Of a stretch of 64,000 nucleotides of DNA, positions 31,289 to 41,028 are shown piece by piece (position 1 is the first letter of the stretch; each line of letters opens with the position of its first letter). The notes beneath the pieces were generated by a model. It was not told where the DNA came from and made no database searches. It saw nothing but the letters and a program-made list of their open reading frames with translations. This stretch comes from Amphritea pacifica (GTDB lineage: Bacteria > Pseudomonadota > Gammaproteobacteria > Pseudomonadales > Balneatricaceae). Position numbers and translations under genes: made by a program. Location of the stretch: the NCBI RefSeq assembly GCF_016924145.1, contig NZ_JAFFZO010000029.1, positions 1-64,000 on the forward strand, given 5' to 3'.

Positions 31289-32512
31289 ATGAAATACTTA
31301 ACCGCTATGTATATCTCACTAAGTGAATCGTTGGGTATCTATACACCAGACCAACTCTATGAACTATTCACCAATAAACAGCACAGCATGCCAATATCCC
31401 GACACCGGGCCACTATCATGCAGAGCCGGGTGTTTTTCTTCTGCGCCATTTTCGCGGTACTGGTGCCGACCTGGTCATTGATCGATCTGCTGTTCCTGCC
31501 CGGAAAACTATGGGGTGAGTTGCTGCTGATTCGCATACTCTCCGGCGCGGCCTTTATTCTGCTCGCCTGGCAGGCACGCAAAGAAGCAAGCCTGCTACGC
31601 GCGCGACTACTGTTGGCCGGCATGCTATCGGTAACACCGCTGTTCTATCTGGTCTCCGATCACTGGCTGCAAGCCTATGAACTGAGCGATACAGAACAGG
31701 TCGTTGCAGAACTCTATGCGCTGCTGCCCTTTGTCATGGTTGCCGGTCTGACCCTGTTCCCTTTAACTCTGCGAGAGCTGCTGGCCTATGCCGCCCCGAT
31801 GCTGATCGTCGTGGTAATAGCGGTGATTCCGCAGGCTAAAAACGATATCCCGCAGGCGGTCTCCACTATCTGGCTGTTCACCCTGATCCTGGGGGTGGCG
31901 ATGTTTGCCTCGCTGAATCAACTGCGCTACATGCTTTCCCAGGTGAATCGCGCCAGCTACGATGTGCTCACCGGCCTGCTGACACGCAGGGCCGGGATCG
32001 AGATGCTTGATCTGCAGTACCGCCTGACCACCATGAGTGAAAGCAATCTGTCGATTCTTTATCTCGATCTGGATCACTTTAAAACAGTGAACGATGTATA
32101 CGGCCATGACGCCGGAGATGTGGTACTGAAAACCGCCGCACAACAACTCTGTGCAACGGTGCGTAAAGGCGACAGTGTGATCCGCTGGGGGGGGGAAGAG
32201 TTTATCGTCATATTGCCGACCGCCACGCCTGACGAAGCTAACGATGTCATTACCCGGCTGATGAAAGCAGGCCTGGGCACACGTCCGGATGGCACGCCGG
32301 TCACTGCCAGCATCGGTGTAGCGGAAGTTCAGGCCGATACAACAAAAGACTGGAAAGCAATGATTGAGCTGGCGGACCATCGCATGTACACCGCCAAAAC
32401 CGGTGGCCGGGCGAGAAGTATGGGCATCAATGACACGCAACTGCTATGGCCGGAATGCAGCAACGCGGAAGCTATTCAGAATCCAGAGGAAGTACTGCCA
32501 GCAACCAGTTAA
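31289..32512 (+). CDS. membrane diguanylate cyclase
   Basis: A 407-aa protein with about six TM segments (residues ~45-210) and a C-terminal GGDEF domain. The signature is the active GGEEF, and RKGD five residues before it forms the inhibitory I-site, so product feedback inhibition is expected. It follows a GGDEF-EAL gene, giving a cyclase/phosphodiesterase pair. Its stop codon overlaps the stop of a convergent LysR gene (TTAA at 32509-32512). The 172-bp gap upstream shows no gene. Confidence 0.92.
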   Translation: MKYLTAMYISLSESLGIYTPDQLYELFTNKQHSMPISRHRATIMQSRVFFFCAIFAVLVPTWSLIDLLFLPGKLWGELLLIRILSGAAFILLAWQARKEASLLRARLLLAGMLSVTPLFYLVSDHWLQAYELSDTEQVVAELYALLPFVMVAGLTLFPLTLRELLAYAAPMLIVVVIAVIPQAKNDIPQAVSTIWLFTLILGVAMFASLNQLRYMLSQVNRASYDVLTGLLTRRAGIEMLDLQYRLTTMSESNLSILYLDLDHFKTVNDVYGHDAGDVVLKTAAQQLCATVRKGDSVIRWGGEEFIVILPTATPDEANDVITRLMKAGLGTRPDGTPVTASIGVAEVQADTTKDWKAMIELADHRMYTAKTGGRARSMGINDTQLLWPECSNAEAIQNPEEVLPATS

Positions 32513-33453
32513 GACACCGGAAAGGGGATCAGCTCCCTGACCACCTGGCTGCACAGATTCCGCAGCCAGAGACTGCCCGGGTCCTGATCGACCGCTTTGG
32601 GCCAGACCAGATAGTAATCGATATCATTCGATTCGAAAGGTAGCGGCTTAATCGTCAGGCCGAAGCGTTCGGCATACTGAGAAGCCAGCAACCCGCTGGA
32701 ACTGAACAGCAGCTGGGTCCGTCCCACCGCTTCCAGTGCGGCCATGAAATAGGGGGTGCGCAGAGCAAACTTTTTTTCCTGGGCCAGCTTCCCCAGGGGA
32801 TCGTTCGCCAGTAACTTAGCCCCGCCACCCAGGCTAACCAGCACATGGGAATATGACAGGTATTCGGCAATACTAACCCGCTCCTGCATCGCCAGCGGGT
32901 GATCCTGCGCCATAATCAGCACATACTTTTCCCGGCCCAGCAACTGACGCTCAAAATGAGGCGGCACCTGAATAAAGTTACTGCACAGAATCACATCACA
33001 CGGCTGTCCCGGATCCTCCAGTAAACTGGATTCAGAAACTGTCGAGGTGTCCAGAGAGGCGTTAGGTGCCTGCTGATAAAAACGCTCAGCAATACTGGGG
33101 CCATAGGCCTGGGCCTGATAATGGGTGGTTTGCAGACGGAAGGTTCGGTCACTCAGGTGTGGTACGAACTGCGGTTCGGCGATCAGGCTGGCCAGCTGCT
33201 CCAGCATCTGCCGCACCGGGAGTTCCAGTGCGAGCGCTTTAGAGGTGGGAATCATCCCCCGGGCGGTGCGCACAAACAGCGGATCATCAAACCCTTCACG
33301 CAGACGGGTTAATAGCCGGCTCATCGCCGACTGACTGATAAACAGCCGGTCTGCAGCGCGCCCGACATTGCGCTCTTCAAGCAGATAGAGCAGGCCGGTC
33401 AGACTCTTTATATCCAGTTGCTGAAACTGGCCTGACAACTTAATTCTGCCCAT
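32509..33453 (-). CDS. LysR-family regulator (NodD/LeuO-like)
   Basis: A 314-aa regulator. The HTH lies at about residues 14-70 (VGRAADRLFISQSAMSRLLTRLRE, then DPLFVRTARGM, the wing typical of the NodD/NahR/LeuO subgroup), with a substrate-binding domain behind. Divergent from a DMT-family exporter, which is the likely target. The ligand is unknown. Confidence 0.88.
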   Translation of the reverse strand: MGRIKLSGQFQQLDIKSLTGLLYLLEERNVGRAADRLFISQSAMSRLLTRLREGFDDPLFVRTARGMIPTSKALALELPVRQMLEQLASLIAEPQFVPHLSDRTFRLQTTHYQAQAYGPSIAERFYQQAPNASLDTSTVSESSLLEDPGQPCDVILCSNFIQVPPHFERQLLGREKYVLIMAQDHPLAMQERVSIAEYLSYSHVLVSLGGGAKLLANDPLGKLAQEKKFALRTPYFMAALEAVGRTQLLFSSSGLLASQYAERFGLTIKPLPFESNDIDYYLVWPKAVDQDPGSLWLRNLCSQVVRELIPFPVS

Positions 33454-33494
33454 CTGCCCCTCATTCGCTAGTCACTCTATTAAGTATTACCCAA

Positions 33495-33506
33495 TTTATG
33501 CATAAA
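33495..33506. promoter_or_regulatory. palindromic operator candidate, LysR/EamA gap
   Basis: Perfect 12-bp palindrome TTTATGCATAAA in the 136-bp gap between divergent genes, with another TATGCA about 20 bp on. A likely binding site for the adjacent LysR protein; not verified. Confidence 0.4.
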
Positions 33507-33589
33507 GCTATGAACTATTATGCACTGGAAACAGATCGTAATACACGCCATGCTGCAGACTCTGTTTTTTTTTACCTTCGAGGGCGGAC

Positions 33590-34558
33590 ATGACACTGGA
33601 TCGTCGACGATTCTTATATGGCCTGTTTTTCTGCAGCGTCACCCTGATGTTCTGGGGCATGCTGCCGATCGCCCTGAAGCTTTCCACCGGCTTTATCGAT
33701 CCGGTCACGTTCACCTGGCTGCGATTCAGTTTTGCGGCGGTGGTGATGCTGATATGGCAGGCCAGGCGGGGCAAACTATCCGAGTTTCGCAATCTGTCTA
33801 AAACCAATGTCGCCAGGCTGATGATAGCCGGGACAATGCTGATCGTGAACTACACCTTTATGGTCTGGGGACTGAGTTATCTCCACCCGGGGGCGGCACA
33901 ACTCAGCTTTCAGCTAGCACCGCTGTTTCTCACCCTGGGAGGCTGGTGGTTTCTGAAGGAGCGGGTGTTCTGGCAACACTGGGTCTGCTTTGCCATTATG
34001 GCCACCGGCATGCTGCTGTTTTTTCATCCCGCGATTGAGAGTGGTACCGGGCTGACGGGCACCGGCTTCCTTCTCATTCAGGTGTCAGCACTGGGCTGGA
34101 CCGCTTATGCGCTGCTGCAGAAATCGCTGTTTAAAGTGTTGTCAGCCTCCAATATCCTGCTCAGTATCTTTGTTTATGCTCTGGTGGTTATGCTGCCCTT
34201 TACCCATCCGGCGTCATTGCTGGAACTGGATATTCGGGACCGCTGGGTCACTCTGTTCTGCTGCATCAACACGCTGGTGGCTTACGGCTCATTCGCTCAG
34301 GCGATGCGTTACTGGCAAACCGTGCAGGTGAGCGCCTGCGTTGCCATGACACCGGTCATCACCTTTATTCTGACCGAAGCCTGCGTCGGTATTGGACTGT
34401 TCCATGATGTCATCTTCTCTGCCGAAGCCGACCGGCTAAGCCTGTCAGGGATGGCGCTGGTGATCATTGCGGCGATCACCGTGCAGTTGCTCAGCCCGTT
34501 GCTGGAAAGACGCCGGATAAAGACACTGCAGCAGTTAACGATCGCTACTGACCGCTGA
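33590..34558 (+). CDS. EamA/DMT-family transporter
   Basis: A 322-aa membrane protein with about ten TM helices in two EamA repeats. Each repeat starts with a TM-rich block (FWGMLPIALKLSTGF... and SALGWTAYALLQKSL...). The family includes amino acid and metabolite exporters. It lies between a LysR gene and an Lrp-family gene, so export of an amino acid or related compound is plausible but unproven. Confidence 0.85.
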   Translation: MTLDRRRFLYGLFFCSVTLMFWGMLPIALKLSTGFIDPVTFTWLRFSFAAVVMLIWQARRGKLSEFRNLSKTNVARLMIAGTMLIVNYTFMVWGLSYLHPGAAQLSFQLAPLFLTLGGWWFLKERVFWQHWVCFAIMATGMLLFFHPAIESGTGLTGTGFLLIQVSALGWTAYALLQKSLFKVLSASNILLSIFVYALVVMLPFTHPASLLELDIRDRWVTLFCCINTLVAYGSFAQAMRYWQTVQVSACVAMTPVITFILTEACVGIGLFHDVIFSAEADRLSLSGMALVIIAAITVQLLSPLLERRRIKTLQQLTIATDR

Positions 34559-34603
34559 AAAGCAGTACAGGCTATCGTTACTGATCGGTCTTTCAGGGCA
34601 ATT

Positions 34604-35074
34604 TTACAGATCAATAGGAATCGCGGTTTCATTTTTAATTTCACGCAGGGCAAAGTTGGACCTTACCTGACTAACCCCCGGCAGGCTGAAGATTTTTTCA
34701 TTCAAAAAACGGTCATAGGCGGCCATGTTCTGAATGATCACTCTCAGAACATAATCTGCATCACCGGTGACCGCAAAGCACTGTAGAACTTCCGGGTAGC
34801 CCTGTACGGCTTGTTGAAACTCCATAGCATGATCCTGCTGATGGCGGATCAGCGTCACCATGATCAGCACGCAGAGGTCATAACCCAGTGCCTCAGGACT
34901 AACCAGCGCCGTATACTTTTTCAGAATCCCTTTTTCATCCAGAGCCTTGACCCGGCGCCAGCAGGCAGCAGAGGAGAGACCCACCTGGTCGGCCAGTTGC
35001 TGATTAGAGATCCGGCCATCCTCCTGCAGGGCGGCCAGAATATGGCGGTCATAACGATCTAACTTTTCAGTCAT
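34604..35074 (-). CDS. Lrp/AsnC-family transcriptional regulator
   Basis: A 156-aa amino-acid-responsive regulator. N-terminal HTH (ISNQQLADQVGLSSAACWRRVKALDEKGI), then the RAM effector domain (VLQCFAVTGDADYVLRV, FALREIKNE). ATG at 35074 chosen over an upstream TTG. It is divergent from the indolepyruvate oxidoreductase/aminotransferase operon. Related Lrp proteins often control the catabolic genes beside them, so an aromatic amino acid may be its effector. Confidence 0.92.
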   Translation of the reverse strand: MTEKLDRYDRHILAALQEDGRISNQQLADQVGLSSAACWRRVKALDEKGILKKYTALVSPEALGYDLCVLIMVTLIRHQQDHAMEFQQAVQGYPEVLQCFAVTGDADYVLRVIIQNMAAYDRFLNEKIFSLPGVSQVRSNFALREIKNETAIPIDL

Positions 35075-35090
35075 AAATTCACACAATCAC

Positions 35091-35108
35091 AGAAAAACAA
35101 AATTTTCT
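35091..35108. promoter_or_regulatory. dyad in the Lrp/IOR divergent promoter region
   Basis: AGAAAA-(6)-TTTTCT dyad in a very AT-rich gap of about 210 bp between the Lrp gene and the oxidoreductase gene. The layout resembles Lrp-family sites. The rest of the gap (35109-35285) shows no gene. Confidence 0.4.
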
Positions 35109-35285
35109 TTATATAAATACCAATATAGATAAAGATTCTTTCTTATTAGGCGCGAATGCACAGATACTTTGCAAGCACCTTTCGTAAAAAAAAACCTACA
35201 CTTTCGGCATCAGATGGGGCGCTTGGTATGGATCAAGAAAGCGTCTCACCGCATAACAATAAAAACGATTGCTGAGGTGTATGGC

Positions 35286-38200
35286 ATGAACCATTACGAC
35301 AAGAGTCCGGATCAGGGCAATAATGATCTGAGCGCTATCGATACGTCCCTTTCCGACGCAGCGGCGACGCAAAATTTAGACTGCTATACGCTCAATGACC
35401 GCTATCTGAGAGACACCGGCCGCGTCTTCCTCACCGGAACCCAGGCACTGGTGCGTCTGCCCATGATGCAACGAGAACTGGACCGCAAACATAATCTCAA
35501 TACCGCAGGATTTATCAGTGGCTACCGTGGCTCACCATTAGGCGGCTATGACCAGGCCTTGTGGCAGGCAAAAAAACTGCTGCAGGCGCAGGACATAGAC
35601 TTTATCCCGGCGGTGAATGAAGAGCTGGGCGCCACCCTGGTGCTGGGAACCCAGCAAGTCGAAACCGCTGAAGATAAGAATGTCGATGGCGTGTTTGCCA
35701 TCTGGTATGGCAAAGGCCCGGGCGTTGATCGCGCCGCAGATGCGCTTAAACATGGTAACGCCTTTGGCAGCTCGCCTCACGGCGGCGTGCTGGTCGTCGC
35801 GGGCGATGATCACGGCTGTGTTTCATCCAGCATGCCCCATCAGTCTGATGTGACATTCATGTCGTTCTTTATGCCAACCATCAACCCGGCCAACATCGCA
35901 GAGTATTTCGAGTTTGGACTCTGGGGCATTGCGCTGTCACGCTTCAGCGGCACCTGGGTTGGTTTCAAAGCGATTTCAGAAACCGTCGAAAGCGCCGCCT
36001 CGGTCGATATTGCTGAGTTACCGGAGTTTATTATTCCACAAGATTACTCGGCGCCGGAGGATGGCCTGCACTATCGCTGGCCGGATCTGCCCGGACCTCA
36101 GCTGGAAACCCGGATTGAGAAAAAACTTGAAGCGGTGGCGGCATTTGCCCGTGCTAACCCACTGGACCGCTGCCTGTATAACCTCGAACAGGCCCGTATG
36201 GGTATTGTCACCACTGGTAAAGCACACCTTGATCTGATGGCCGCACTGGAGATGCTGGGGCTAACGGAAGCGAAACTGCGCGCGCTGGGTATTGATATCT
36301 ACAAAGTGGGTCTGGTCTGGCCACTGGAAAAGCATGGTGCTATGAACTTCATCCGCGGCAAGGAAGAGATTCTGGTCATTGAAGAGAAGCGCGGCATTAT
36401 CGAAAGCCAGATCAAAGAACACCTGTCGGCCCCCGATGAGACCATTAAAATCCGGATCATTGGTAAGCATGACGAGCAGGGCAGACCGCTGGTCCCTTAT
36501 GTCGGCGAACTTGGGCCGAATATGCTGGCTAAAGTGGTTGCGGACCGCATCACCCTGCTGCTGGGTGAGAACTTCCGCGAGCAACTGGCAGAGATCGGGC
36601 TCCGAGGCAGTAGCGTATGTGATCCGCAGGGGGTGCGCCGCCTGCCCTATTTCTGCTCCGGCTGCCCGCACAATATCTCGACTAAAGTCCCGCAAGGCAG
36701 TAAGGCTCAGGCCGGTATCGGCTGTCATGTGATGGCCAGCTGGATGGGGCGGCATACCGAATCCCTGACACAGATGGGCGGTGAAGGCGTTAACTGGGTG
36801 TCGAAGTCTCGCTATCTGCAAAACAAACATATCTTTCAGAATCTGGGAGAGGGCACTTACTTCCATTCCGGAACGCTGGCAATCCGCCAGGCGATCGCAG
36901 CCAACACCAATATTACCTACAAGATTCTGTTTAATGATGCGGTCGCGATGACCGGCGGTCAGCCGGTTGATGGTGTCATTAGCGTACCAGCCATCGCCAG
37001 GCAGGTACATGCTGAGGGCGTGCAACGTATCGCCATTATCAGTGATGAGCCGGAGAAATACAGCGACAAGAGTGTATTCCCCTCAGTGACAACCTTTCAC
37101 GATCGTCTGGAACTGGATGTGGTACAGCGGGAGCTGCGCGAGATAGCCGGGGTCACCGTGCTGATCTACGATCAGACCTGTGCCGCCGAAAAACGTCGCC
37201 GACGTAAGCGTGGCCAGTTCCCTGATCCGCAGAAGCGCGTCTTTATCAATCACAATGTGTGTGAAGGCTGTGGTGATTGTTCCGCACAGTCTAACTGTCT
37301 CTCCGTGGTTCCCCGTGAGACGGAGCAGGGACGTAAACGTCGTATAGATCAGTCATCCTGCAATAAGGATTTCTCCTGTGTCCAGGGGTTCTGCCCGAGC
37401 TTTGTCACCATTGAAGGTGGCGCATTGCGCAAAGGCACAGGTGTCACCACGGGTGAAGCCTTCCAGCAGAAAATTGCCGCGCTGCCACGCCCCCAGCAGG
37501 CACCGTTAACCGGTTGCTACAACCTGCTGGTAGGCGGAGTTGGTGGTACCGGTATCGTCACCGTCGGCGCATTAATCACCATGGCTGCCCATCTGGAATC
37601 CAAAGGGGCATCGGTACTGGATTTTATGGGCTTTGCACAGAAAGGCGGCTCCGTACTGAGTTATGTCCGTCTGGCATCAGAACCGGATGCGATCCACCAG
37701 GTGCGGATTGAAACCGGCCAGGCAGATGCGATGATCGCCTGCGACATGGTGGTGGCAACAACCGATAAAGCACTGACCGTATTGCGTAAAGATCATAGTC
37801 GTGCGGTCCTCAATCTGGCTGAAGTTGCCACTGCCGACAACGTGCTCTACCGGGATGCGGATATGGAAGCTACCCGCCGGACACGCATCCTCAACGAGGC
37901 GCTGGGGGATGATCGTCTCACAACGATAGATGCCAACCGCCTCGCGGAAGCACTGCTGGGCGATACCGTTTTCTCCAATGTGATGATGCTCGGTTTCGCC
38001 TGGCAGCAGGGTCTGGTACCGGTATCACTGGCGGCGTTACAAAAAGCTATCGAGCTGAACGGCGTGGCGATTGAGAAAAACCAGACCGCCTTCAGCTGGG
38101 GCCGCCTGGCAGCAGTCGATCCGGCATTTGTTGAACAGGCGGCAGGCGGACACACTCCGGCACAGGTATTAACTCTGCAGCAAAAGATTGAACGCAATGC

Positions 38201-38813
38201 AGCGTTTCTCAGTCGCTATCAGGATAGCGCGTATGCCGGGCGCTACCGGTCACTGGTGAAACAGATTGCTGAGGCGGAACAGTCTCTGGCGGGGAACAGC
38301 ACTGCACTGACCAAACAGGTTGCCACACAACTGTTCCGTCTGATGGCATACAAAGATGAATACGAGGTCGCACGCCTGTATACCGAGACAGACTTCCTGC
38401 AGGAGGTCGACCAGACGTTCAGCGGCGATTACCGTATTAAATTTAATATGGCACCCCCACTGCTGGCGCGTAAACGGGATAGCCAGGGGCGTCCGAAGAA
38501 GATGCAGTTTGGCCCCTGGATTCTGAAAGGTCTGCGATTGCTGGCGCAGATGCGTCGCCTGCGGGGCACACCTCTGGACCTGTTCGGTTACAACCCTGAA
38601 CGCAAGCTGGAACGACAGTTGCGCGACGGGTATATCGCCCTGATCAACGAGCTCAGTACAACGCTCACCCAGGATAACCTTTCGACAGCTATTGAGCTGG
38701 CGGCACTGCCTGCGGAAATCCGCGGCTTCGGGCCAGTCAAAGAGAAGGCGGCCAGAGAGGCGCAGGCACGGTCTCAGTCCCTGTCTCAACAGCTACACCA
38801 GGAGCGCGCTTAA
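35286..38813 (+). CDS. indolepyruvate ferredoxin oxidoreductase, fused subunits
   Basis: Thiamine-diphosphate iron-sulfur enzyme that oxidatively decarboxylates aryl pyruvates (indole-, phenyl-, hydroxyphenylpyruvate) to aryl-acetyl-CoA with ferredoxin as acceptor. ATG at 35286 (GAGGTG upstream), 1175 aa, the size of the fused alpha-gamma forms. Order: N-terminal pyrimidine-binding half (FISGYRGSPLGGYDQ), a TPP-binding part around residue 477 (GIGCHVMASWM), ferredoxin-like cysteines around 657-672 (CEGCGDCSAQSNC) and 690-702 (CNKDFSCVQGFC), a gamma-type domain from about 746 (VGGVGGTGIVT), then a C-terminal extension. The aminotransferase gene follows after 30 bp. Confidence 0.93.
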   Translation: MNHYDKSPDQGNNDLSAIDTSLSDAAATQNLDCYTLNDRYLRDTGRVFLTGTQALVRLPMMQRELDRKHNLNTAGFISGYRGSPLGGYDQALWQAKKLLQAQDIDFIPAVNEELGATLVLGTQQVETAEDKNVDGVFAIWYGKGPGVDRAADALKHGNAFGSSPHGGVLVVAGDDHGCVSSSMPHQSDVTFMSFFMPTINPANIAEYFEFGLWGIALSRFSGTWVGFKAISETVESAASVDIAELPEFIIPQDYSAPEDGLHYRWPDLPGPQLETRIEKKLEAVAAFARANPLDRCLYNLEQARMGIVTTGKAHLDLMAALEMLGLTEAKLRALGIDIYKVGLVWPLEKHGAMNFIRGKEEILVIEEKRGIIESQIKEHLSAPDETIKIRIIGKHDEQGRPLVPYVGELGPNMLAKVVADRITLLLGENFREQLAEIGLRGSSVCDPQGVRRLPYFCSGCPHNISTKVPQGSKAQAGIGCHVMASWMGRHTESLTQMGGEGVNWVSKSRYLQNKHIFQNLGEGTYFHSGTLAIRQAIAANTNITYKILFNDAVAMTGGQPVDGVISVPAIARQVHAEGVQRIAIISDEPEKYSDKSVFPSVTTFHDRLELDVVQRELREIAGVTVLIYDQTCAAEKRRRRKRGQFPDPQKRVFINHNVCEGCGDCSAQSNCLSVVPRETEQGRKRRIDQSSCNKDFSCVQGFCPSFVTIEGGALRKGTGVTTGEAFQQKIAALPRPQQAPLTGCYNLLVGGVGGTGIVTVGALITMAAHLESKGASVLDFMGFAQKGGSVLSYVRLASEPDAIHQVRIETGQADAMIACDMVVATTDKALTVLRKDHSRAVLNLAEVATADNVLYRDADMEATRRTRILNEALGDDRLTTIDANRLAEALLGDTVFSNVMMLGFAWQQGLVPVSLAALQKAIELNGVAIEKNQTAFSWGRLAAVDPAFVEQAAGGHTPAQVLTLQQKIERNAAFLSRYQDSAYAGRYRSLVKQIAEAEQSLAGNSTALTKQVATQLFRLMAYKDEYEVARLYTETDFLQEVDQTFSGDYRIKFNMAPPLLARKRDSQGRPKKMQFGPWILKGLRLLAQMRRLRGTPLDLFGYNPERKLERQLRDGYIALINELSTTLTQDNLSTAIELAALPAEIRGFGPVKEKAAREAQARSQSLSQQLHQERA

Positions 38814-38843
38814 GTCCGGCCGGAAACATCTCAGGAGATCACT

Positions 38844-40043
38844 ATGTTTGAACATTTACAACCCCTGCCACAGGACCCGATTCTGTCAATGCTGGCGGAC
38901 TACCGGGCAGACACGCATCCAAATAAGCTTGATCTGGGCATCGGCGTCTATAAGGATGAGCAGGGTAATACGCCAATCATGCAGGCAGTTAAAGACGCGG
39001 AAAGCCGTTTATTAACCATCGGGCAAAGCAAAAGCTACACCGCCCCGGCCGGAACGCCTGCTTATAACCAGCTGGCAGCAGCCCTGGTGTTTAGCCCGGA
39101 CCATCCGGCGCTCAAAGATCAGCGGATTGTCTCAGCACAAACCCCGGGGGGCTGCGGCGCACTGCGCATGGGGGCCGAGTTCCTCCGCGGCTGTAGCCAG
39201 AAGAGTCGCGTCTGGGTCAGTCTGCCAACCTGGGCTAACCATATCCCACTGATGGCCGGTGCGGGTCTGGAAATAGCTGAATATCCCTATTATGACTACG
39301 CCACCAAAGGGATTCAGTTTGAGGCGATGTTGCAAACGCTGGAGCAGGCCAGCGCAGGGGACTTTGTTCTGCTGCATGGTTGCTGCCACAACCCCAGCGG
39401 CGCTGACCTGAACCGGGAACAGTGGCATGCAGTGGCCGATCTGATGGCACGAAAAGGGCTGATCCCTTTCGTCGATATGGCGTATCAGGGGCTGGGAAAT
39501 GGTCTCGAAGAGGATGCCTTCGGTGTGCGTCTGTTGGCGCAACGTTTTCCAGAGATGCTGGTGGCGACCTCCTGCTCGAAAAACTTCGGCCTCTATCGTG
39601 AGCGAACCGGCACCCTGTTTATAGTGGCCGCCAACCGTGCTGAAGCGGAAACCGCAGGCAGTCAGCTGTTCAGCAAAATCCGCAGTCACTACTCCATGCC
39701 GCCGGCACACGGTGCAGCGATAGTGGAAACCATCCTTTCCGATACGGCGCTGACAGCATCCTGGGAGCGTGAACTGGCAGCGATGCGTGAGCGGATTCAG
39801 GGGCTGCGTCAGCAGTTGGTTGCCGCAATCACAGCGTCGGGCATTGATGGCGATTTCACCTTTATCCAGCAGCAGCTGGGCATGTTCTCCTTTTTGGGAA
39901 TCACCCCGCAACAGGTAGAGCAGCTACGCCAGGACTACAGCATCTATATGATCAACTCCAGCCGGATGAATGTTGCCGGGCTGAATCAGGACAGCATAGA
40001 CTACTTTGTCTCGGCGCTGACTGAGGTGCTAAGCGCCCGCTAG
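38844..40043 (+). CDS. aromatic amino acid aminotransferase
   Basis: PLP-dependent class I transaminase of the AspC/TyrB group, 399 aa. The cofactor lysine is K246 in SCSKNFGLYRERTG; the pyridine-contacting D211 and Y214 lie in FVDMAYQG; GCCHNPSGADL matches the family asparagine motif. As the second gene of the operon with the indolepyruvate oxidoreductase it very likely produces the aryl pyruvates that enzyme uses, rather than serving as the housekeeping aspartate enzyme. Good AGGAG before the ATG. Confidence 0.92.
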   Translation: MFEHLQPLPQDPILSMLADYRADTHPNKLDLGIGVYKDEQGNTPIMQAVKDAESRLLTIGQSKSYTAPAGTPAYNQLAAALVFSPDHPALKDQRIVSAQTPGGCGALRMGAEFLRGCSQKSRVWVSLPTWANHIPLMAGAGLEIAEYPYYDYATKGIQFEAMLQTLEQASAGDFVLLHGCCHNPSGADLNREQWHAVADLMARKGLIPFVDMAYQGLGNGLEEDAFGVRLLAQRFPEMLVATSCSKNFGLYRERTGTLFIVAANRAEAETAGSQLFSKIRSHYSMPPAHGAAIVETILSDTALTASWERELAAMRERIQGLRQQLVAAITASGIDGDFTFIQQQLGMFSFLGITPQQVEQLRQDYSIYMINSSRMNVAGLNQDSIDYFVSALTEVLSAR

Positions 40044-40100
40044 ATCCGCCTCTTAAAGCGGACCGTTCAGGCAAACGGTTATTGCCAATCTCTGATCAAT

Positions 40101-40137
40101 AAAAAGCCCGGTAACCGCATCTGTTACCGGGCTTTTT
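40101..40137. terminator. bidirectional terminator between aminotransferase and hisF
   Basis: A perfect 15-bp stem (AAAAAGCCCGGTAAC / GTTACCGGGCTTTTT) with a 7-base loop. T tracts on both strands let it end both convergent units. Confidence 0.95.
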
Positions 40138-40165
40138 ATTGTTTCAGCTATCGGCTGGGCCGATG

Positions 40166-40939
40166 TCAGAGGCGCACCTCGATGCCCCGCTCCCGCATAT
40201 ACTGTTTCGCTTCCGGGATGGTGTATTCATTGAAGTGGAAAATCGATGCTGCCAGCACCGCATCCGCCTTACCTTCGATACAACCGGCCACCAGATGATC
40301 CAGATTACCAACACCGCCAGAGGCGATCACCGGCACATTAACCGCTTCACTGATCGCCCGGGTGACGCCCAGATCATAACCGTTTTTCACGCCATCCTGA
40401 TCCATTGAGGTCAGCAGAATCTCACCGGCCCCCAGCTTCACCATCTTCTTGGCCCACTCAACCGCATCGATACCGGTTGGCTTACGGCCACCGTGGGTAA
40501 AGATCTCCCAGCGGTCCGTTTCACCCGGCTGTGACACCTTCTTCGCATCAATCGCCACCACGATGCACTGCGAACCAAACCGCTCAGCCGCTTCCCGGAC
40601 AAAATCGGGGTTAAACACCGCAGCGCTGTTGATCGATACCTTATCGGCCCCCGCATTGAGCATGGTGCGAATATCTTCCACGGTACGGATACCACCACCA
40701 ACGGTCAGGGGGATAAACACCTGTGATGCCATCCGCTCCACAGTATGCACCATGGTATCCCGGCCCTCATGGGTCGCGGTGATATCCAGAAAGGTGATCT
40801 CATCAGCCCCCTGCTCATCATAGCGTTTCGCCACTTCCACCGGATCACCGGCATCGCGGATATCGACAAACTGCACCCCTTTCACAACGCGGCCGTTTTC
40901 TACATCCAGACAGGGGATAATACGTTTTGCCAGTGCCAT
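40166..40939 (-). CDS. hisF: imidazole glycerol phosphate synthase, cyclase subunit
   Basis: TIM-barrel subunit that joins ammonia from HisH to PRFAR to make IGP and AICAR. 257 aa. Catalytic D11 is in RIIPCLDV and the second aspartate in VVAIDAKK; the phosphate loops are [12 protein letters not shown] and VIASGGVGN. It lies downstream of hisH across an 89-bp gap. In related genomes hisA occupies that spot; here it is absent. Confidence 0.97.
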   Translation of the reverse strand: MALAKRIIPCLDVENGRVVKGVQFVDIRDAGDPVEVAKRYDEQGADEITFLDITATHEGRDTMVHTVERMASQVFIPLTVGGGIRTVEDIRTMLNAGADKVSINSAAVFNPDFVREAAERFGSQCIVVAIDAKKVSQPGETDRWEIFTHGGRKPTGIDAVEWAKKMVKLGAGEILLTSMDQDGVKNGYDLGVTRAISEAVNVPVIASGGVGNLDHLVAGCIEGKADAVLAASIFHFNEYTIPEAKQYMRERGIEVRL

Positions 40940-40975
40940 GGTGTTTACCTTTAAGAACTCATATAAAACATCAGA

Positions 40976-41000
40976 CCGGAAACCCTGACAGGGATTCCGG
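40976..41000. promoter_or_regulatory. strong hairpin in the hisH-hisF gap
   Basis: CCGGAA / TTCCGG with an inner CCC / GGG stem forms one long hairpin in the 89-bp gap. No T run follows on the his strand, so it is not a standard terminator there. It may stabilise or process the mRNA between hisH and hisF, or be a scar where hisA was lost. Confidence 0.5.
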
Positions 41001-41028
41001 TGTTTCTTTTAAAACCGGGCGGTTCAGA

